A DNA stretch of 64,000 bases from Branchiostoma floridae (GCF_000003815.2 NC_049989.1:844122-908121), one strand, 5' to 3'; shown: positions 35,883 to 49,189, numbered from the stretch's first letter. Translations and numbers: made by a program. The notes: generated by a model not told the origin, from the sequence alone.

Positions 35883-36647
35883 TTAAGGCCACGTTGATTT
35901 GATTATATGGATGACATCCGTGCTCGCACCAATTTTCGGCCATTTCCAACAAAAAAAAAAGTTTTCGACCACACAATAAATTGTGCAAAACAGCTGTAAA
36001 ATGAGCACAAATATTCCATAGATTGAAAAAAAGTATCAGAAAACAGATAACTAATGTCATAGAATGCCAAAATGAATCTAAAGTCAAAGAATAAGATGTG
36101 AAAGGACAGAAAGAAAAAAAAAATCTATTGTTTGTTGAGGGAGGTACATGTACCAGTACAGAAAATTCAGGTCCAGGCGATCATTTCCAGGTCCGGACAT
36201 GAACCTGGACCTGGTGGAAACTTGAGAACTGGCAATACTCAAAACAATGGTAATTGGTCAATTTTGCTACAAAGGAATCTGTTTGGTGGATTATTGGACT
36301 CCCACTGCATTTTAAAATCCCATCTTTGACTGTAGAAACTTGGTGCAATTGACTATAAACTCTACTTGACTTCACTCTTGTTGTCTTCTTGGCCCCCCGG
36401 TTAGACCCCAAATGGCTGCCGACATAGTGTGTCCATTTTGTAATTGGCGAAACCTGTTCCTCTGTTTTTTTCAGCTCTGTTTTTTTCGGATTGGTCCTAT
36501 AGTCCTATGTTCAACCTTCCTGGCCACTTTGATTTCATACTGAAGGCAACTTTTTTTTTTGGCCAAACTTTTTTTTTTTCGCTCGCTCGCATCAGTTTTG
36601 GAGTTTCCGGAGGAAGTCATCCATATAATCAAATCAACATGGCCTAA
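35883..36647. mobile_element. TIR element, TTAGGCCA family, copy 3
   Basis: The left end, TTAAGGCCACGTTGATTTGA, and the right end, TCAAATCAACATGGCCTAA, are inverted. Pairing continues through TTATATGGATGAC on both sides. The interior has a CGCTCGCTCGC block and a nested copy of the CAGGTCC repeat at 36150-36345. No coding capacity. Confidence 0.8.
36150..36345. repeat. Dispersed repeat (CAGGTCCGGACCTG family), copy 3
   Basis: This contains TCAGGTCCAGG, CAGGTCCGGACATG and AACCTGGACCTGG, followed by AAAGGAATCTGTTTGGTGGA. It matches 20412-20645 in inverted orientation and 19485-19565 directly. Confidence 0.5.
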
Positions 36648-39480
36648 TACATGTACCTGGATATCTAACCTTCATTGACATGTACAATTGTATGTCACAC
36701 ACATGCTATTCCCATGCATCACTTACCAATATGGAATTACAACCTTTTCTGATCATTTATTTCATTAAACATTGTAGGTTCTTATTTGGTATTTTAAGTA
36801 TATCAGTTCTCCCCCCACCCCCACCCCTATTTTACTAGCTTATTATGTCACAAATGTCATCTTCTATACAGGTGATATTTCTCAATGGATCCACATAACA
36901 GACTCAAAGTACATGTACAAAGCCAAATGTCTTCATGTTCGAGAGATTCCACCAGTGGTTGTAACAGCACGATCTCCCATAGAACCTTGTGTGTCTTTTG
37001 TAAGGTAGATTAGTCTTGTATTGTGGTTGTTGTCATGTTGCAGAAGATGCTATACCTTTATATACCTTGTACACTTGTGCAATAAAGTTTATCTTTATAC
37101 CAAAGTCGCATTGTGGAATCATTCAACTTACTAACTGATTATGCAAAGCAACCTCCTTTTGTGCATCTGTACCCATCTTACCTTCATGCCCAAAAAATAT
37201 ACTTTTTTCTCATATCTGGAGGCCTCCATACGTACCTGTATGAAAAAAAGGTCACCACCTTCCCCACCAACCTCTGCTTGAAGAATAACCTTTGGATACA
37301 TTTAATCGAAAGAGCCAGGCGACACCAATGAAAATATTTCGCTTTGCATTATGATAGGGAAATATTAAATATATTTGCTTCAGGCTGCGATATAAGAAGC
37401 CAAACTGACATCTATCCCTACCATATCTAGCCTCGCTATCAGTAAAGACTCTTCCTTTTGTGACTTACAATAGACCAAGGCCCGCCCACCTCCGTCCAGC
37501 TTCAAACATACAAATGCAGATATAAAACATCTTGATGATGAAGGACCTTTATGATTAACGGACATACTATCTCATTTGATTCATTCTGATCGCCATACTA
37601 CCATTGGCTGAACTGCTAATTGTGATTGACAGTCAAGTCGGTCTATTGTTCGGAGATCCAGCCTGAAATGAATTCGTGCCGTCGTCTCTTCTTCTTCTGT
37701 CTTTAATAATGCATGGCGTTTGGGTCACCATCCGTGCAAACATAGCACGCCATTCCGGGTCTCCAGGCAAATGTTGGAAGCAAACTATCGGCATGTTTCT
37801 GTCGGAAACAGTTGAGTAGGCGTAAGTCAGGATTGCCACTTATTATCGCGTCAGTTAGTACAGAGATTGAGATTCACGTGAATGGTCCTTTTCACCATCG
37901 CCAAGAAGGTTGTGTTTTCGAGTGTATGTATGTGTGGATACAGTGTACCTAAAAAATCTTAGTGGATTGTTACTTTATTCAAGATCTGCTCAAACATAAC
38001 AAATGTCACAATTACGAACCACACGCAGTTTCTTTGGTGATGTCATTTACTTACAGAAAGACATAGACCCGAGAACCCTCTTGACGAGAGAAGAAAAGAG
38101 TAAACATGATGTACCGATGCTACGCACATTCTGGCCACACTCTTTGCCAGTAATGCAGGTTACTTAGTACAAAAAGTGTATTTGATATATGGCGACAAAA
38201 AGACAATGGAGCTCTAATACTTCGGGTTAAAGAAGTGGGCAAACATGAGCGTTACCTTTAGAAAGACAGAGTTAGAGTCGACATCGTTGACCCTTGGGAA
38301 ATGATAACTACATGTATAACGAAAGTAGTCAATACCTCCTTCGTTGTGTTACTGACGGAAGGTGCGTAGTAGATGCTACCTGTAAGTTCTGGTCGTTCCC
38401 AAAATCATATCCAGTTGCTGGAGTAATTGCTTTGTCGCATATATTATTACATGGATGTCTTACCTTCATGTATCTTCGTTGTATAGAATTCATATTCTCA
38501 AACACTGGCCAGTTCACAAGTCAAATTACACTTTGGCGTACCAAGGATAATAAATTCATTACAATGTCCTTGGGTGAAAAGACTACAAACTTGTACACAA
38601 CATTTTGTAGTTTATAGTTGACCATACAAAAGTCACTGTACATGTTGTCGTGTCAAGAAAGTTTGATTGATCATTGATTGATTTTAAAACAAACGTACCA
38701 AAGGACGACCTAAAAAAAATTCTCGCAGATTAAACAAATTTTCAGTTTCCACCGGGCAGCTTACGGCACTTTACGGCTTAAAGATATATATTGAACGTCC
38801 CAGCCTGAGGACTCCAACCCTTTCCGGTAGCGTACATTATGGATGAGTGTCGCAGCCGGGATTGAATAAAAACATCGCATGTACAGCTTCGTTTCTGACA
38901 CTATCCACTGGACTTGGTATGCTACGTTTCTAATCCCCGAGCTGGTGCAGCCGGCGGGCTGACAAACGAGTTTACTGAGAATAACCTCAGGAGAGGTCGA
39001 TGATCTTTAATATGTCTCATGTTAACATTGTCCACACTACAGATCTGGCAGAGTTGGAAATCATGTCTGGGGTCAAAACCTAATGTAGAGCGACATGGAA
39101 CTAGCGAAGCGACAGTACCCTGTTGGGACGTCTGCATGACTGCAGGATTCTTTTGTTCCATTGCTTCAATGGACGGTGTACCGGAAAGGTGAGGAAGACA
39201 CGCCCAACCAGGTAGGAGGGCGATCTCATTCCCACAGGCAACGTACGTAGTGCTTAACTTGCATCAAAATCAACTGACTATGTAGAAATGTCAAATCTTA
39301 CGCGAGATTTCATTAATGTTGTACCGTAAATGGATTAGATTGATCTCATTGCTAGGGAAAATAAGATGTTTGCATGCAGTCGATGGTACAGTCCTGAATG
39401 CCGTTTAACCACATGATCTGACGCCTCCGGCGCTGTGCGTGAGCGGACCTGCGTGTCTTCGCACACAACAAACCGTAAAT

Positions 39481-42400
39481 ATGGCCGTGGAAGATACAAC
39501 GCTGTACTTGTCCATAGCGTGGCTATGCTGTGTCGGTTTGACTGTGGTCGGTAACCTGTGGTGCATGGCTGCTGTTCTCCGACACTGGGCAGGTCTCAGA
39601 CCAGCCGACGTCCTCGTTCTCACCATTACGTTGGGCAATTTAACGACCGCATTATTCCCTGTCCTGATGTATGCTGTGGTGACCATACGTGAGCAGGCCT
39701 GGCAGGAGCCTCTGTGTAAAGTCTTTGTCTGGTCACTGCTGTCATTCAAGATGATAGTGAGCCTTTCTGTGATGATGTACACGGTGACTAGACTGTGTGA
39801 CCGGAGCAGGTCCAGGCCTCACAATTGCGGTGTCTCCGGGGAGTTCGCCAAGGCTGTGTCCCTGACGACCTGTCTGCTTCCCATGATTGTGTGCGTGCTA
39901 CCTGTGGTTGGAATAACACCCAGCATGTCCACATCGGGCGACGCCTTCTACACAAACGGAAAGTGTGCGTTCTCTCTGGCAGCGACCGGCCTGGGGTATG
40001 CGGTGTTCTACATGTGCACCCTGTTCGTGCTACTATGTGCTGGTATCGCTGCAGTAGAACTGATTTTTATTAGGACACGGAAAGAAAATAACCACTCACA
40101 AGGAACTTGCGAGTCAACTGAAAACCATGAGAGTAAGGTGAACAGCCCGGCAGACCCAACAGCTAGCGTGTGTGTGTTAGATCCTGACGATGACAGGACC
40201 GCCAGACAGTGGGACTTCGCTGCAGTTGGCGTCACTATCGTGTGCTACCTTCTTGCTGATGTGCCTTTCCTGGTAAACGATTCTTTACTTATTCATGACA
40301 TATTCTGCACTAGTTAAGTAAAGATAAGTGATCCCACATTTCATAATTTAGTTTAGAAATATAATCTAGAAGAAAAAGAACTCGATCCATTCTGATCACA
40401 TTCAGTTGTAATGAAATAATCTTTATTGCATATTTATAACGAGAGGACGCATATAAAAATAGATGTATACTTAAAACTTAAAGCATGGAGCAATAAAATA
40501 CATGCACTACATTCTAACGCTATAAACCAGCACCACTACATTCTATTAAACTGTGTATAAAAGCACACTTATTGCTGATTTACACACCTGATATAAAAAA
40601 GGCTAAGTGGTGGTCTGTAAAGTTGTAGTTTATAGAGTTGTAGTGTGCCTAGTTTGGGTAGCTTTGCAGATTGCTAGTAGTTTAGTTACTAATGTTTGGG
40701 CGACCCCGCAGTGCCGGGCGGTTACACCCGAATATAAAGCTGAGGGGCAGGGACCTAATCTCCAAGCAGATCCTACAATGGCATAAGATAGTACCAAACT
40801 GGTCAAGGAGTGTAGTCAGCCAAGAGGTGTCATTTGCCCCGGTAGCAAAACACACTCCTAAGCCGGCTTCACTCCTCTGACAGCTTTTGATACTCATGAT
40901 CTTATGCTACCGTAGGATCTGCTTGGAGATTAGCAGGGACCAATACAAGCTGTGTCTGCAAACCTGCAGATTTAGCTATAAGAAGAGTTACGCACATACA
41001 TGTATATGTTATCCACAAATCCGGGAATGGTACAAACCAACATTTTAGAAATACACCATGCAGCCCAGGATACATGTCAGATTTCCAACCCAGGACAGTA
41101 TTTACCTGGATGGTCAATTCTGAATAAACAACTCACAGACATCTCCAGAACCTGCTGATCTGACCCAGTATGACCCTGACCCGACAGCAGCCAGTGCGGT
41201 AATCATCATTGTCACGAGCTGTCTAGCCAAACGTGCAATTGGGATGAAAAGGTTATTAAGAGAAGGGAGGGTGTTAAAGGGTGAGGGTGTCAGGGTGCAA
41301 GGAGCAGACGGGTATCAACTCAACTGAAGATGTGACCGGGCTGCAGCGGGCTCAAAACTCTCTGGGCATTCTCAGAATAAGAGAGCCAGTGTGACCATTA
41401 CTCTTCTGACGTTAGAAGCAGAAGAGGACTGAAGGAGCTGATTCCCATCTTCCAGGTCACCTGTCACTGAACTGTACACATCAGGTGTTGAAGGAACACA
41501 CCTGCACACCCTCTCTTCTTCATCCACTTGATAGAAAGCTAGAAAAAGCATTCGGGTGACAGAAAAGGGTTCACAGTCGTCTTTGTTTACTTAAGTTTCC
41601 ACTTCAATTCTGCTACCTTTAACCTCCCAATTCTGATACCGATTCCAATGATGGACAACGCTGTCATCCGTCAATCTAGTCCATTAAGCAATATGTGACA
41701 TGAAATTCGCGTGTATACGTGTATCTGTTATAAGATCATAAAGACAGGATCTGGCGCGTCAGAAAGCTGAATTTTACAGACCAAACTGCATTTTTATTTG
41801 AAGAAATGTATGTATTAACTAGAGTTCGGCGACCTCATACCTCCATGAAAATTTAGAGCTTTCATAAATTTCAAGAAATTGACTAACACATGAACATAAT
41901 TTATGCATGGTGTTGTTCATCATTGACTAACGTACACGTCACAATTATAAAATTCCCATTATTGATCATACAGCGGTTTTGCAATTTTTACATAAATTAT
42001 GCAAATAAGTTCCTCATTACCATATTTGGTATCTGCTTATATTCTACCTATCATAATTAACATGTGTTACATTTATTGAAGTCCAGTTATTGAAAAAAAT
42101 GGAATCATACAATTTCCTCATTAATTATGCAAATTAAGCTCTCATTTGCATAACATGTATATCATTATGAACATCTTTGCCTAAGGTACCCGCATGCCTA
42201 GTATGATGCCAATCCGTCAATCCTTTCTGCAGTTATCCTCATTGGAATGTCTTGACAAAAACGCCCCTGCAGTTCCCAAATTAAATGTTAGGAGGCTGAA
42301 ACTTGCCCCACTTTGTCATGACACTAAAAGCTATCTACCACCCAAATGTCAAGACCATATCACGTCAGGGACAAGAGATACATAGAAAAAACTGCTATGA

Positions 42401-45400
42401 TAGAATATTCTCATTAATTATGCAAATGTAATATAATTTTGCATAATTAGTATTTCATTTTGTACAACATTGTCTGAGGTACCTACATACCAAAAATCAT
42501 GAAAATCCGCTGTTCCTTTCTTGAGTTATCGTCTTCAGAAGTTTTTGACAAAAATGCCCCTGCTATCCCAAAACTAGACGCTAGGGGGCCCAAACTTATG
42601 TCACTTATTTCTGAGCGCAAGAGCTATGTAACACATAAAAATTGGGACCATAGCTTGTTCAGAACACGAGATAGCAAAACCGGAAGTTGCGCTGCAGTAC
42701 CAAGGAAAGCCGCTAGGGGGCCCAAAATCTAATCACTTCCAGCTTTCATCACACCCTACCAACACACCAAGTNNNNNNNNNNNNNNNNNNNNNNNNNNNN
42801 NNNNNNNNNNNNNNNNNNNNNNNNNNNNNNNNNNNNNNNNNNNNNNNNNNNNNNNNNNNNNNNNNNNNNNNNNNNNNNNNNNNNNNNNNNNNNNNNNNNN
42901 NNNNNNNNNNNNNNNNNNNNNNNNNNNNNNNNNNNNNNNNNNNNNNNNNNNNNNNNNNNNNNNNNNNNNNNNNNNNNNNNNNNNNNNNNNNNNNNNNNAA
43001 TGTCATCAATACGTCGATTAAGAATTGTTTTGAATGCCATCGTATTGAAATATTTACAATGATTTCTATGGAAGAACCGTGCCAGACCTGACACACGAAC
43101 TGACCTCACCTCCACTTGTCAACACGGAAAGTGGTCCCATGGGGCGGGTTTGATTAGTTCGTGTGCGCGTGGTTCTTCAACATGACTGCCGCCAGAGGGC
43201 GCCTTCTATGAATGGCATTGTGGTGACATAATGAGACCTTTCTAGAACCCATAAAAGCCTTGAATATTTGTCTACTTCTAAGAAAAATAAACCAGAATAC
43301 CCCAGTGTTCAAAGAATTTTGGCTTGTTCCAAAGTGAACACTGACCTGCCCCAATATCACTGGCAGTGTTGCAGTGTCATCTGTCCCCTGAGTTGTATGT
43401 GACAGTGTTTATTTCTGAATAATTGTTAATCATACAATGTGTACAACAATCCAGGTGACGAACCTGTTAGACGTTATCTTGGAACGGACACCAACATGGC
43501 TGCCGCCTACCCTGGTCTCCACCTGCCTGGTACAGACTGCTGTTGCACCATGGGTATTCCTGGCCGTGTGCGACAGGTACCGACCCAGGTGCTGTGTCTG
43601 CTGTGGGGGAGTCACGGCTAAGGAGCAACAACCAGAAGGTCTGAACTACTAAGTATATCTCATGAGAACTCGTAGCCACAACAGTATAATTCAATGAGCA
43701 GAGACGACTCCAGTAACGTATAGATAAGTCCGAAGCCTTTTCGGGATCTGGTGAAAAAAAATGCTCTTTTGAAAAACAGAAAAGTAAGCAGACTGAAAAG
43801 TTGCAATCTTAATTCTTATGTACTTAACCATAAAATTGCACTATTTGTTGCTCAAAAGAATGTTTTTCGAGGGTCGCTGTGTCAGGTTCCGGACCAGAAA
43901 GGTGTACATTTAAGAAACGTCTTTGTTCATTGAATAATACTTATCATGGCTGCTATCAGGAACTATCAATCTAGTGCCATTGGTGACCCAAGCACTTGAA
44001 TACTGTAACCATAGATAGTGGCAAGGCCACTCTCCAGTACCATTTCTTTTTAACCATTGATCAATTGATCAATAGAACCTCACCGTTCGTAGTGCTATTT
44101 ATGCGCCTATTTTCATTATTAGCACACCTTTCCCTTCATGAAGACATTTAATGCATAGATGACCTCAAATCATCTTAAAGTTGACGGCGAATCATCTGAT
44201 GATAAAACGTCTTGGTGCGTAATTTTATTTTCTTAAGGTGGGGTCACACCTGCGTATATTTTCAAGTGCGCATGATTTCCGCATGAAATTTTGTCAATTC
44301 GCGGCCGAACGCCCAACATTTGGAATTTTTTTTGAATAAATCAAATTGTACGTCTAGCCCATCTGGCGTTTGAATTACGACTTCAGCGTATTCATTTTGC
44401 ATGAGGTGCGTATGATTGTATATGAAATGCGCAACAGAATTTTCCGTGCTGCGAATAGCTGCGTATGGGTACGTATGTTGGGCGTATTCTGGACACACAC
44501 AACGTCTACCGACCGCATGCCTGACGCACCTGATGCTAATTGCATTCCAGGTGTTTCAGTGGAACAGTTTCTGTTACATATACTTTTGTCTGCGAACATT
44601 GCCAATAGAGCATTTTTGTTAGAGGAACACACTGTACTACGTATGTTTTTGTTCACAGGCAGTGCAAGTAAAACATTCATAAGTAAACAGTGGAGAGTTT
44701 TTTTATTCATTTGCGAAGCAGTGAAGCAGTGACACTGTACTTTTACAGTAATGTGGGTCATCATTTACCTTTAAAAATTACATGCACTGTTAAGATTGTG
44801 TTTGTTTTCACTTTGTCCTTAATGATTCCTTATATCATCTTAGTATTTTAACTACTGTAAAAGTCATTCAAGATGTTTATCAATCACGTAAATTAAACAA
44901 TTATGAAAAGTTTTGTCTGCGCTGTAAGTGCGCTATGTACTCGCAATACCACGATATCCGCGTATTACTGTGTATAAAGCGCAAACATATACCGTCTTCA
45001 TACCGCACTCGACCAATTTGGCACCACTGTATTGCGTATTCATAACGTTTTGGCCAATAAACTGCGTACGAACAATAGTTTTGTGCATGTCCATACTATC
45101 GGGCGTACTGGGCGTATATTTCGTTTGCCTGCGTACTTGAAACTTTCACAAAACGATTCAGATGTGTTTAAGGTGCGTCTTGTGCGTGCAGCCGCGTATG
45201 GCAGAAATTAGCCAAAATGTCAAAACGGAACTCATGCGGCTTGAAAACATAGGCAGGTGTGACCCTACCTTACATCGTGATCTATGTGGGCATTCGTTAT
45301 ACGGTCGTTCATGGTGCGTTGGGTCTGCGCTGTAAGTACGCTATGTACTCGCAATACCGCGATATCCACGTATTACTGCGTATAAGGCGCAACCATATAG

Positions 45401-47285
45401 CGTCTTCATACCGCACTCGACCAACGTGGGACCACTGTATTGCGTATTCATAACGTTTTGGCCACCAAACTGCGTACGAACGATAGTTTTGTGCATGCCC
45501 AGAACTATCGGGTGTACTGGGGTATATTTTCGTTTGTCTGTGTACTTGAAACTTTCTAAAAAAACATTCAGATACGTATGAGGTACGTCTTGTGCGTGTG
45601 GCCGCGTATAGAAGAAATTAGTCAAAATGTCAAAACGGAACTCATGCGGCTTGAAAACATACGCAGGTGTGACCCCACCTTAAGGTAAGGCCGACTCTGT
45701 GATTGGCTGACAGCTGGTTAGAGTCTACGCCCTCAAAAGTTGAAACCTCCGCCCGGTTTAGCAGAGCCTGTCCAGTGTAGTACAGGCAAGGGCGAGGCTC
45801 TGTGTAGGAACATGCGCAATCTGTGGCAGCATGGTTTGGCACTTGTGAATAGGTCGTATTTTCTTGGCCTAATAGGTTAGACCAACCTGATTGGTTAGAC
45901 ACATCATTTTACTTTTTCTATTTATTGATATATAATCGTATCCGCAATTAGTGCTTTGCACATCTTTAAAACATCCATTTTCCATACTTTTTTTCTGTCC
46001 AGGGATAGCCACAGCGAGTCGATACAAGAGGAACAAGAAGCCGAAAGCTTCTGATATCCCTCGTCCTCACTCAAGGGTCACGTGGGCTCAAGACGGTGAA
46101 GCGTCGGACGAGTCCACTACGTCAGAAGAAGACGTGTCCGCCAGAGGGCGGTCCACACTACCCACCGTGGATGAAGTGGACGAGCGCCCATCAGATCCCG
46201 CTACCACATTAGCACGAGTTCTTCTCTCAGGGAAGAGATTAGAGCGGTCACAAGGGGAAGATTTTGAGGATGTTGTCGAAGACATCAAGCCCAGTGCCTC
46301 AAGACGGCAGGAACGAAAACGAAAGGTGGTTAGTCAAGGCACAGACCAAACTCCAAGCGGAGATATTTGGATCAGTGGATTGACTGAAGATATTGTTAAC
46401 GGAAAACTTAACGACTCTAGACAATCGGTACCGACGCCATTACAAGCCCACCAGGCGAGGGACATCTCTAAGCGTGGTGAACCAGATGGCCTGCCACCAT
46501 CGCAACTTCTTGATGGCATCACGTCATCAGCTGTAAGTGGCAACAGAATGGTCCAACCTCCCGTGCCACAGAAGCGTAAACACAGCCGACCTCCTCCACT
46601 GTACGGCGACCCACCGGAGCTAGAGAAAACTACCGACGGTAAAGGATTCCGCCCCTATAAAAAGAATCAACCTTGGCTGAGAAGCGGACACTCGGGTCCG
46701 CCTCCGCCCTACAGCGTCGCTCTGTCCAAACTGAACCAGGACAGAGACACACACAACAACACACAACAACACACACACAGCAGAGTGCCGCGTAGCAAAA
46801 TCGACAGTAACAAAACTAGTTCTTCCTCCTTGGAGATCATCAGCCAATCTGGCCATGTGTCCGACAGCGACACAGACAGCTCGAAAGACCCGGTCGTACC
46901 AAAAGTTCGCTTCACTCATCCGTTAGCGCTTGAGAACAGAGCATTCGTCGCCAGTCCAGAAGAGATTACCCAGCTGTACAGTCCGGACGAAGAAGTTCGG
47001 GATGATTCGGAAGTGGTGACTCCGACGGGTTCTCCGACGTCCTCCCACCGGGGATTCATATCCCTGCAGAGTCTGGACAAGAGACTTGCTTCACAGTACT
47101 CGGTCATGGACCAGGGAGAAATGGTTTGGCACACGGCGGATAAAAAGCCGAGCACGTCCTCTCACTACGAAACAAGACCAGAGACCGCGCCTACCTCTCT
47201 CGGTGATGTTCGTCCCGCTGTCCGCACGACTCGTCCCGGGCGGCAGATCGTCATGCTGCCCGCGCTGGAGGCCTCCTGGGTTTAG
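39481..47285 (+). CDS. Orphan rhodopsin-like receptor, GPR153/GPR162-like (complete, 3 exons)
   Basis: This is a seven-transmembrane protein of the plasma membrane; the ligand is unknown. Exons: 39481-40272, 43455-43638, 46003-47285 (TAG), joining in phase to 752 aa. Membrane segments are roughly at residues 8-33, 42-66, 79-104, 122-147, 168-197, 246-272 and 279-304. Cys79 (LCKVF) and Cys162 (KCAF) suit the conserved extracellular disulfide. The DRY motif is replaced by TRLCD, and NPxxY by APWVFLAVCDRYR. LCKVF, VLPVVG followed by FYTNGKC, and the terminal CDRYR are shared with vertebrate GPR153/GPR162. The tail (residues about 307-752) is Ser/Pro/charge-rich and longer than in those proteins. 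The ATG at 39481 is the first in frame just before TM1; the upstream in-frame GTG is not a likely start. Other orphan class A families remain possible. Confidence 0.85.
40750..40942. mobile_element. 193-bp foldback (MITE-like) element
   Basis: The left arm GGGACCTAATCTCCAAGCAG, then ATCCTACAATGGCATAAGAT, is inverted at the right as ATCTTATGCTACCGTAGGAT, then CTGCTTGGAGATTAGCAGGG. The arms are about 40 bp around a loop of roughly 100 bp. No coding capacity. Confidence 0.75.
41830..42772 (-). repeat. Dispersed octamer-rich repeat family, copy running into gap
   Basis: Contains ATTAATTATGCAAAT, CATACCAAAAATCATGAAAA and CTTGAGTTATCG. Also two CGCTAGGGGGCCCAAA blocks (near 42580 and 42712). The order is inverted relative to 27170-27625. 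It ends at the N gap, which probably hides the (GT)n-flanked end. Confidence 0.65.
42773..42998. other. Assembly gap (226 N)
   Basis: 226 undetermined bases in receptor intron 1. The receptor reading frame is not affected. Confidence 1.
44237..45679. mobile_element. 1.44-kb TIR element flanked by TTAA, with duplicated right arm
   Basis: The ends are inverted: GGTGGGGTCACACCTGCGTA on the left, with about 30 bp pairing at one mismatch, and the complement at the right. TTAA directly flanks both ends (44233-44236 and 45680-45683), the target duplication used by piggyBac and Kolobok elements. The right 360 bp is present twice (about 44915-45274 and 45323-45683), and the inner copy has its own terminus. 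GCGTAT words are frequent throughout. No transposase frame. It sits in receptor intron 2. Confidence 0.85.
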
Positions 47286-47678
47286 CCTCAGACGTCACAC
47301 TGAGGTTTGACTTAGGCGCCATGCGTCACCAATGGAGGGACGAATTTATCAAGTGAAGTAGAGGGAGGCGAGTCCTGAGTCATGGAAACAAATCATCAGT
47401 GTCGTTATGTAAACTGCTGACAATGCAAGATCACTGATATCAGACCAGATCTTAAAAGAAATTAAGAAAACATACGCTCTTCGAAAACCAGAACCAATTT
47501 AAATGTTCAAAACAGAACGATTTCTGTAAACCTGGAATAGTTTGCTGTAAGGAAACTGTATTTTGTCCCATTGTTCATGGACCTAACGTAGAGTTTCTAC
47601 AATTTTTGCTCACTCGGTGGTTTTATTAGGTGGTTATAGCAAAGGACCAGACGTTATGACACCATATACATGTATACC

Positions 47679-47684
47679 AATAAA
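47679..47684 (+). terminator. Candidate polyadenylation signal of the receptor gene
   Basis: AATAAA lies 394 bases after the receptor stop codon, the first such hexamer downstream that I noted. The choice is by position only. Confidence 0.4.
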
Positions 47685-49189
47685 CAGGCGGGTCATTAAT
47701 GTTATTATCATATAGCTTATCCAAACTGACCCATTTAAGCGACAAATTCATTTATAATACATACATACTTTATTCAATACATTCAATAAATTCTAACAGT
47801 GAATTTGAACAACATATAACTTATATGTGAAATGTCGTTCAGTTCCAAGGCTTAAAATAATGACAAAGTCGATTCATTATATTACTTGAAGTTGAATGTA
47901 ACAGGTGAAAGTGGACTTGGCCGCCAAATAACTGTAACATGAACTGCAGACTGTACGAAGCATTCCTTTTGATTATTCAATTTGCTCTGGCATATGTTTC
48001 GCTTCTTTTGATAGGCCAATGCATGCATATCCCTTACTTACCTGTGTATCGCTTCTTCTGATTAGTCAGAATGAATCGACACCGGTACATGTGACTTTAA
48101 GATACCAAGAAACAAAAGCCGTTTCTGTTCCGACAAAAGACCAAACAGAAAAAGGCTACCTCAAAACCATCTATTTGCATTCGTGCAATTTTGGAAATAT
48201 TTCTAAAGCAATTGTAATGCTATGCCTCCACTCCTGATGCGTCGCCAAAAAACGATGATTTCGTGGACAATGATACAGAATCCTGCACTTCTGGAGTAGT
48301 CGGGGTGCCCCGGCGTGCTGGCCTGGTAAGAGTAGCGGTAGCGAAGCCGCCATGCACTGCTACTGGACCGTAATAATGCATCATGCTTCACTTGAGTTGA
48401 GGATTACTGCTTGACCTTGAAGGCATCCTAAGCAATATCACAGCGTTAAAAGTGGAAATATTCTGAATAGTCTGTATAAACTAGTCTGTATGATACTGAC
48501 ACCTGGTGCACGATTTTAGCACATTTACATCATTATTTCGTTAAAAACGGCGCAGGAACGAATCGCACGGGGATTCCTGATCAAATCCTTATTTTAGGGG
48601 GGTTCCAATGATAAGAAATACCCTAGTGCAACTTGTCTCTGGGCAGTTTTTAACTGCTCAAAGTATGAAATGATGATGTAAATGTGAGAATACAATGCAA
48701 AATGTAGATGTCAATATCATGCAGATTGCCTTATTCAGAATATTTCCACTTTTAACGCTGTAATATTGCTTAGGATGCCTTTAAGCTGTAAGCTTAAGGT
48801 GTAAGTAAGCGTTAGTCGATATTTACTGATTGAAGAGCCGCGCCCCGCAATTTTATTTAGCTAGCATTTCTTGTGTCTTGGCAAATCAACGTGAGAACGA
48901 TCTTGAATTTACGAATTTGTCTGTTTTGATTTGAATGGCCAGCCCCGATAGCCGCCACAGCCTTGAAATGTGACGCAGGCCAGGACTAGATGTAGATAAA
49001 ACGTTTCTTTCTATAGCGATTTTAGCATTGAACGAAATAGACAAAGTATGATAATACTAGAGTTCCACAAACACATACATTCGCCAAATAAACCAGGTTT
49101 GTTATGTAGAATGATGTCTGTAGACATAAATGCGTTCATCATTGCATTTTATTTTATGTTTTTTGATAAAGTCACACAAACTCTGATAA

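Larger units (their letters stand above)
34904..39480. other. Intergenic region between RAD51D and the receptor gene
   Basis: This begins with the RAD51D 3' UTR. After that it holds a palindromic patch (35080-35285), a TTAGGCCA-family TIR element (35883-36647) and a repeat nested in that element (36150-36345). A sequence ending GCAATAAAGTTTATC near 37080 looks like a retroelement or UTR 3' end. Between about 37340 and 39480 I see only short unsupported frames and no gene. The receptor promoter should lie just before 39481. Confidence 0.5.
40273..43454 (+). other. Receptor intron 1; repeats and a gap
   Basis: A 3.2-kb intron interrupting the codons of TM6. It holds a short foldback element (40750-40942), a copy of the octamer-rich family (41830-42772) and the second assembly gap. 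No other gene was recognised. Confidence 0.6.

Noticed and set aside
36870-37090. Possible alternative 3' terminal exon of RAD51D ending in AATAAA
   Set aside because: Its frame stops after a few codons, exon 10 already ends the protein well, and the sequence lies beyond several repeats.
37380-37839. Two short minus-strand frames (61 and 68 codons) between RAD51D and the receptor
   Set aside because: No recognised domain and no convincing splice sites linking them.
38294-38617. 107-codon plus-strand frame with hydrophobic stretches
   Set aside because: No family resemblance, no splice support, and base composition like its noncoding surroundings.
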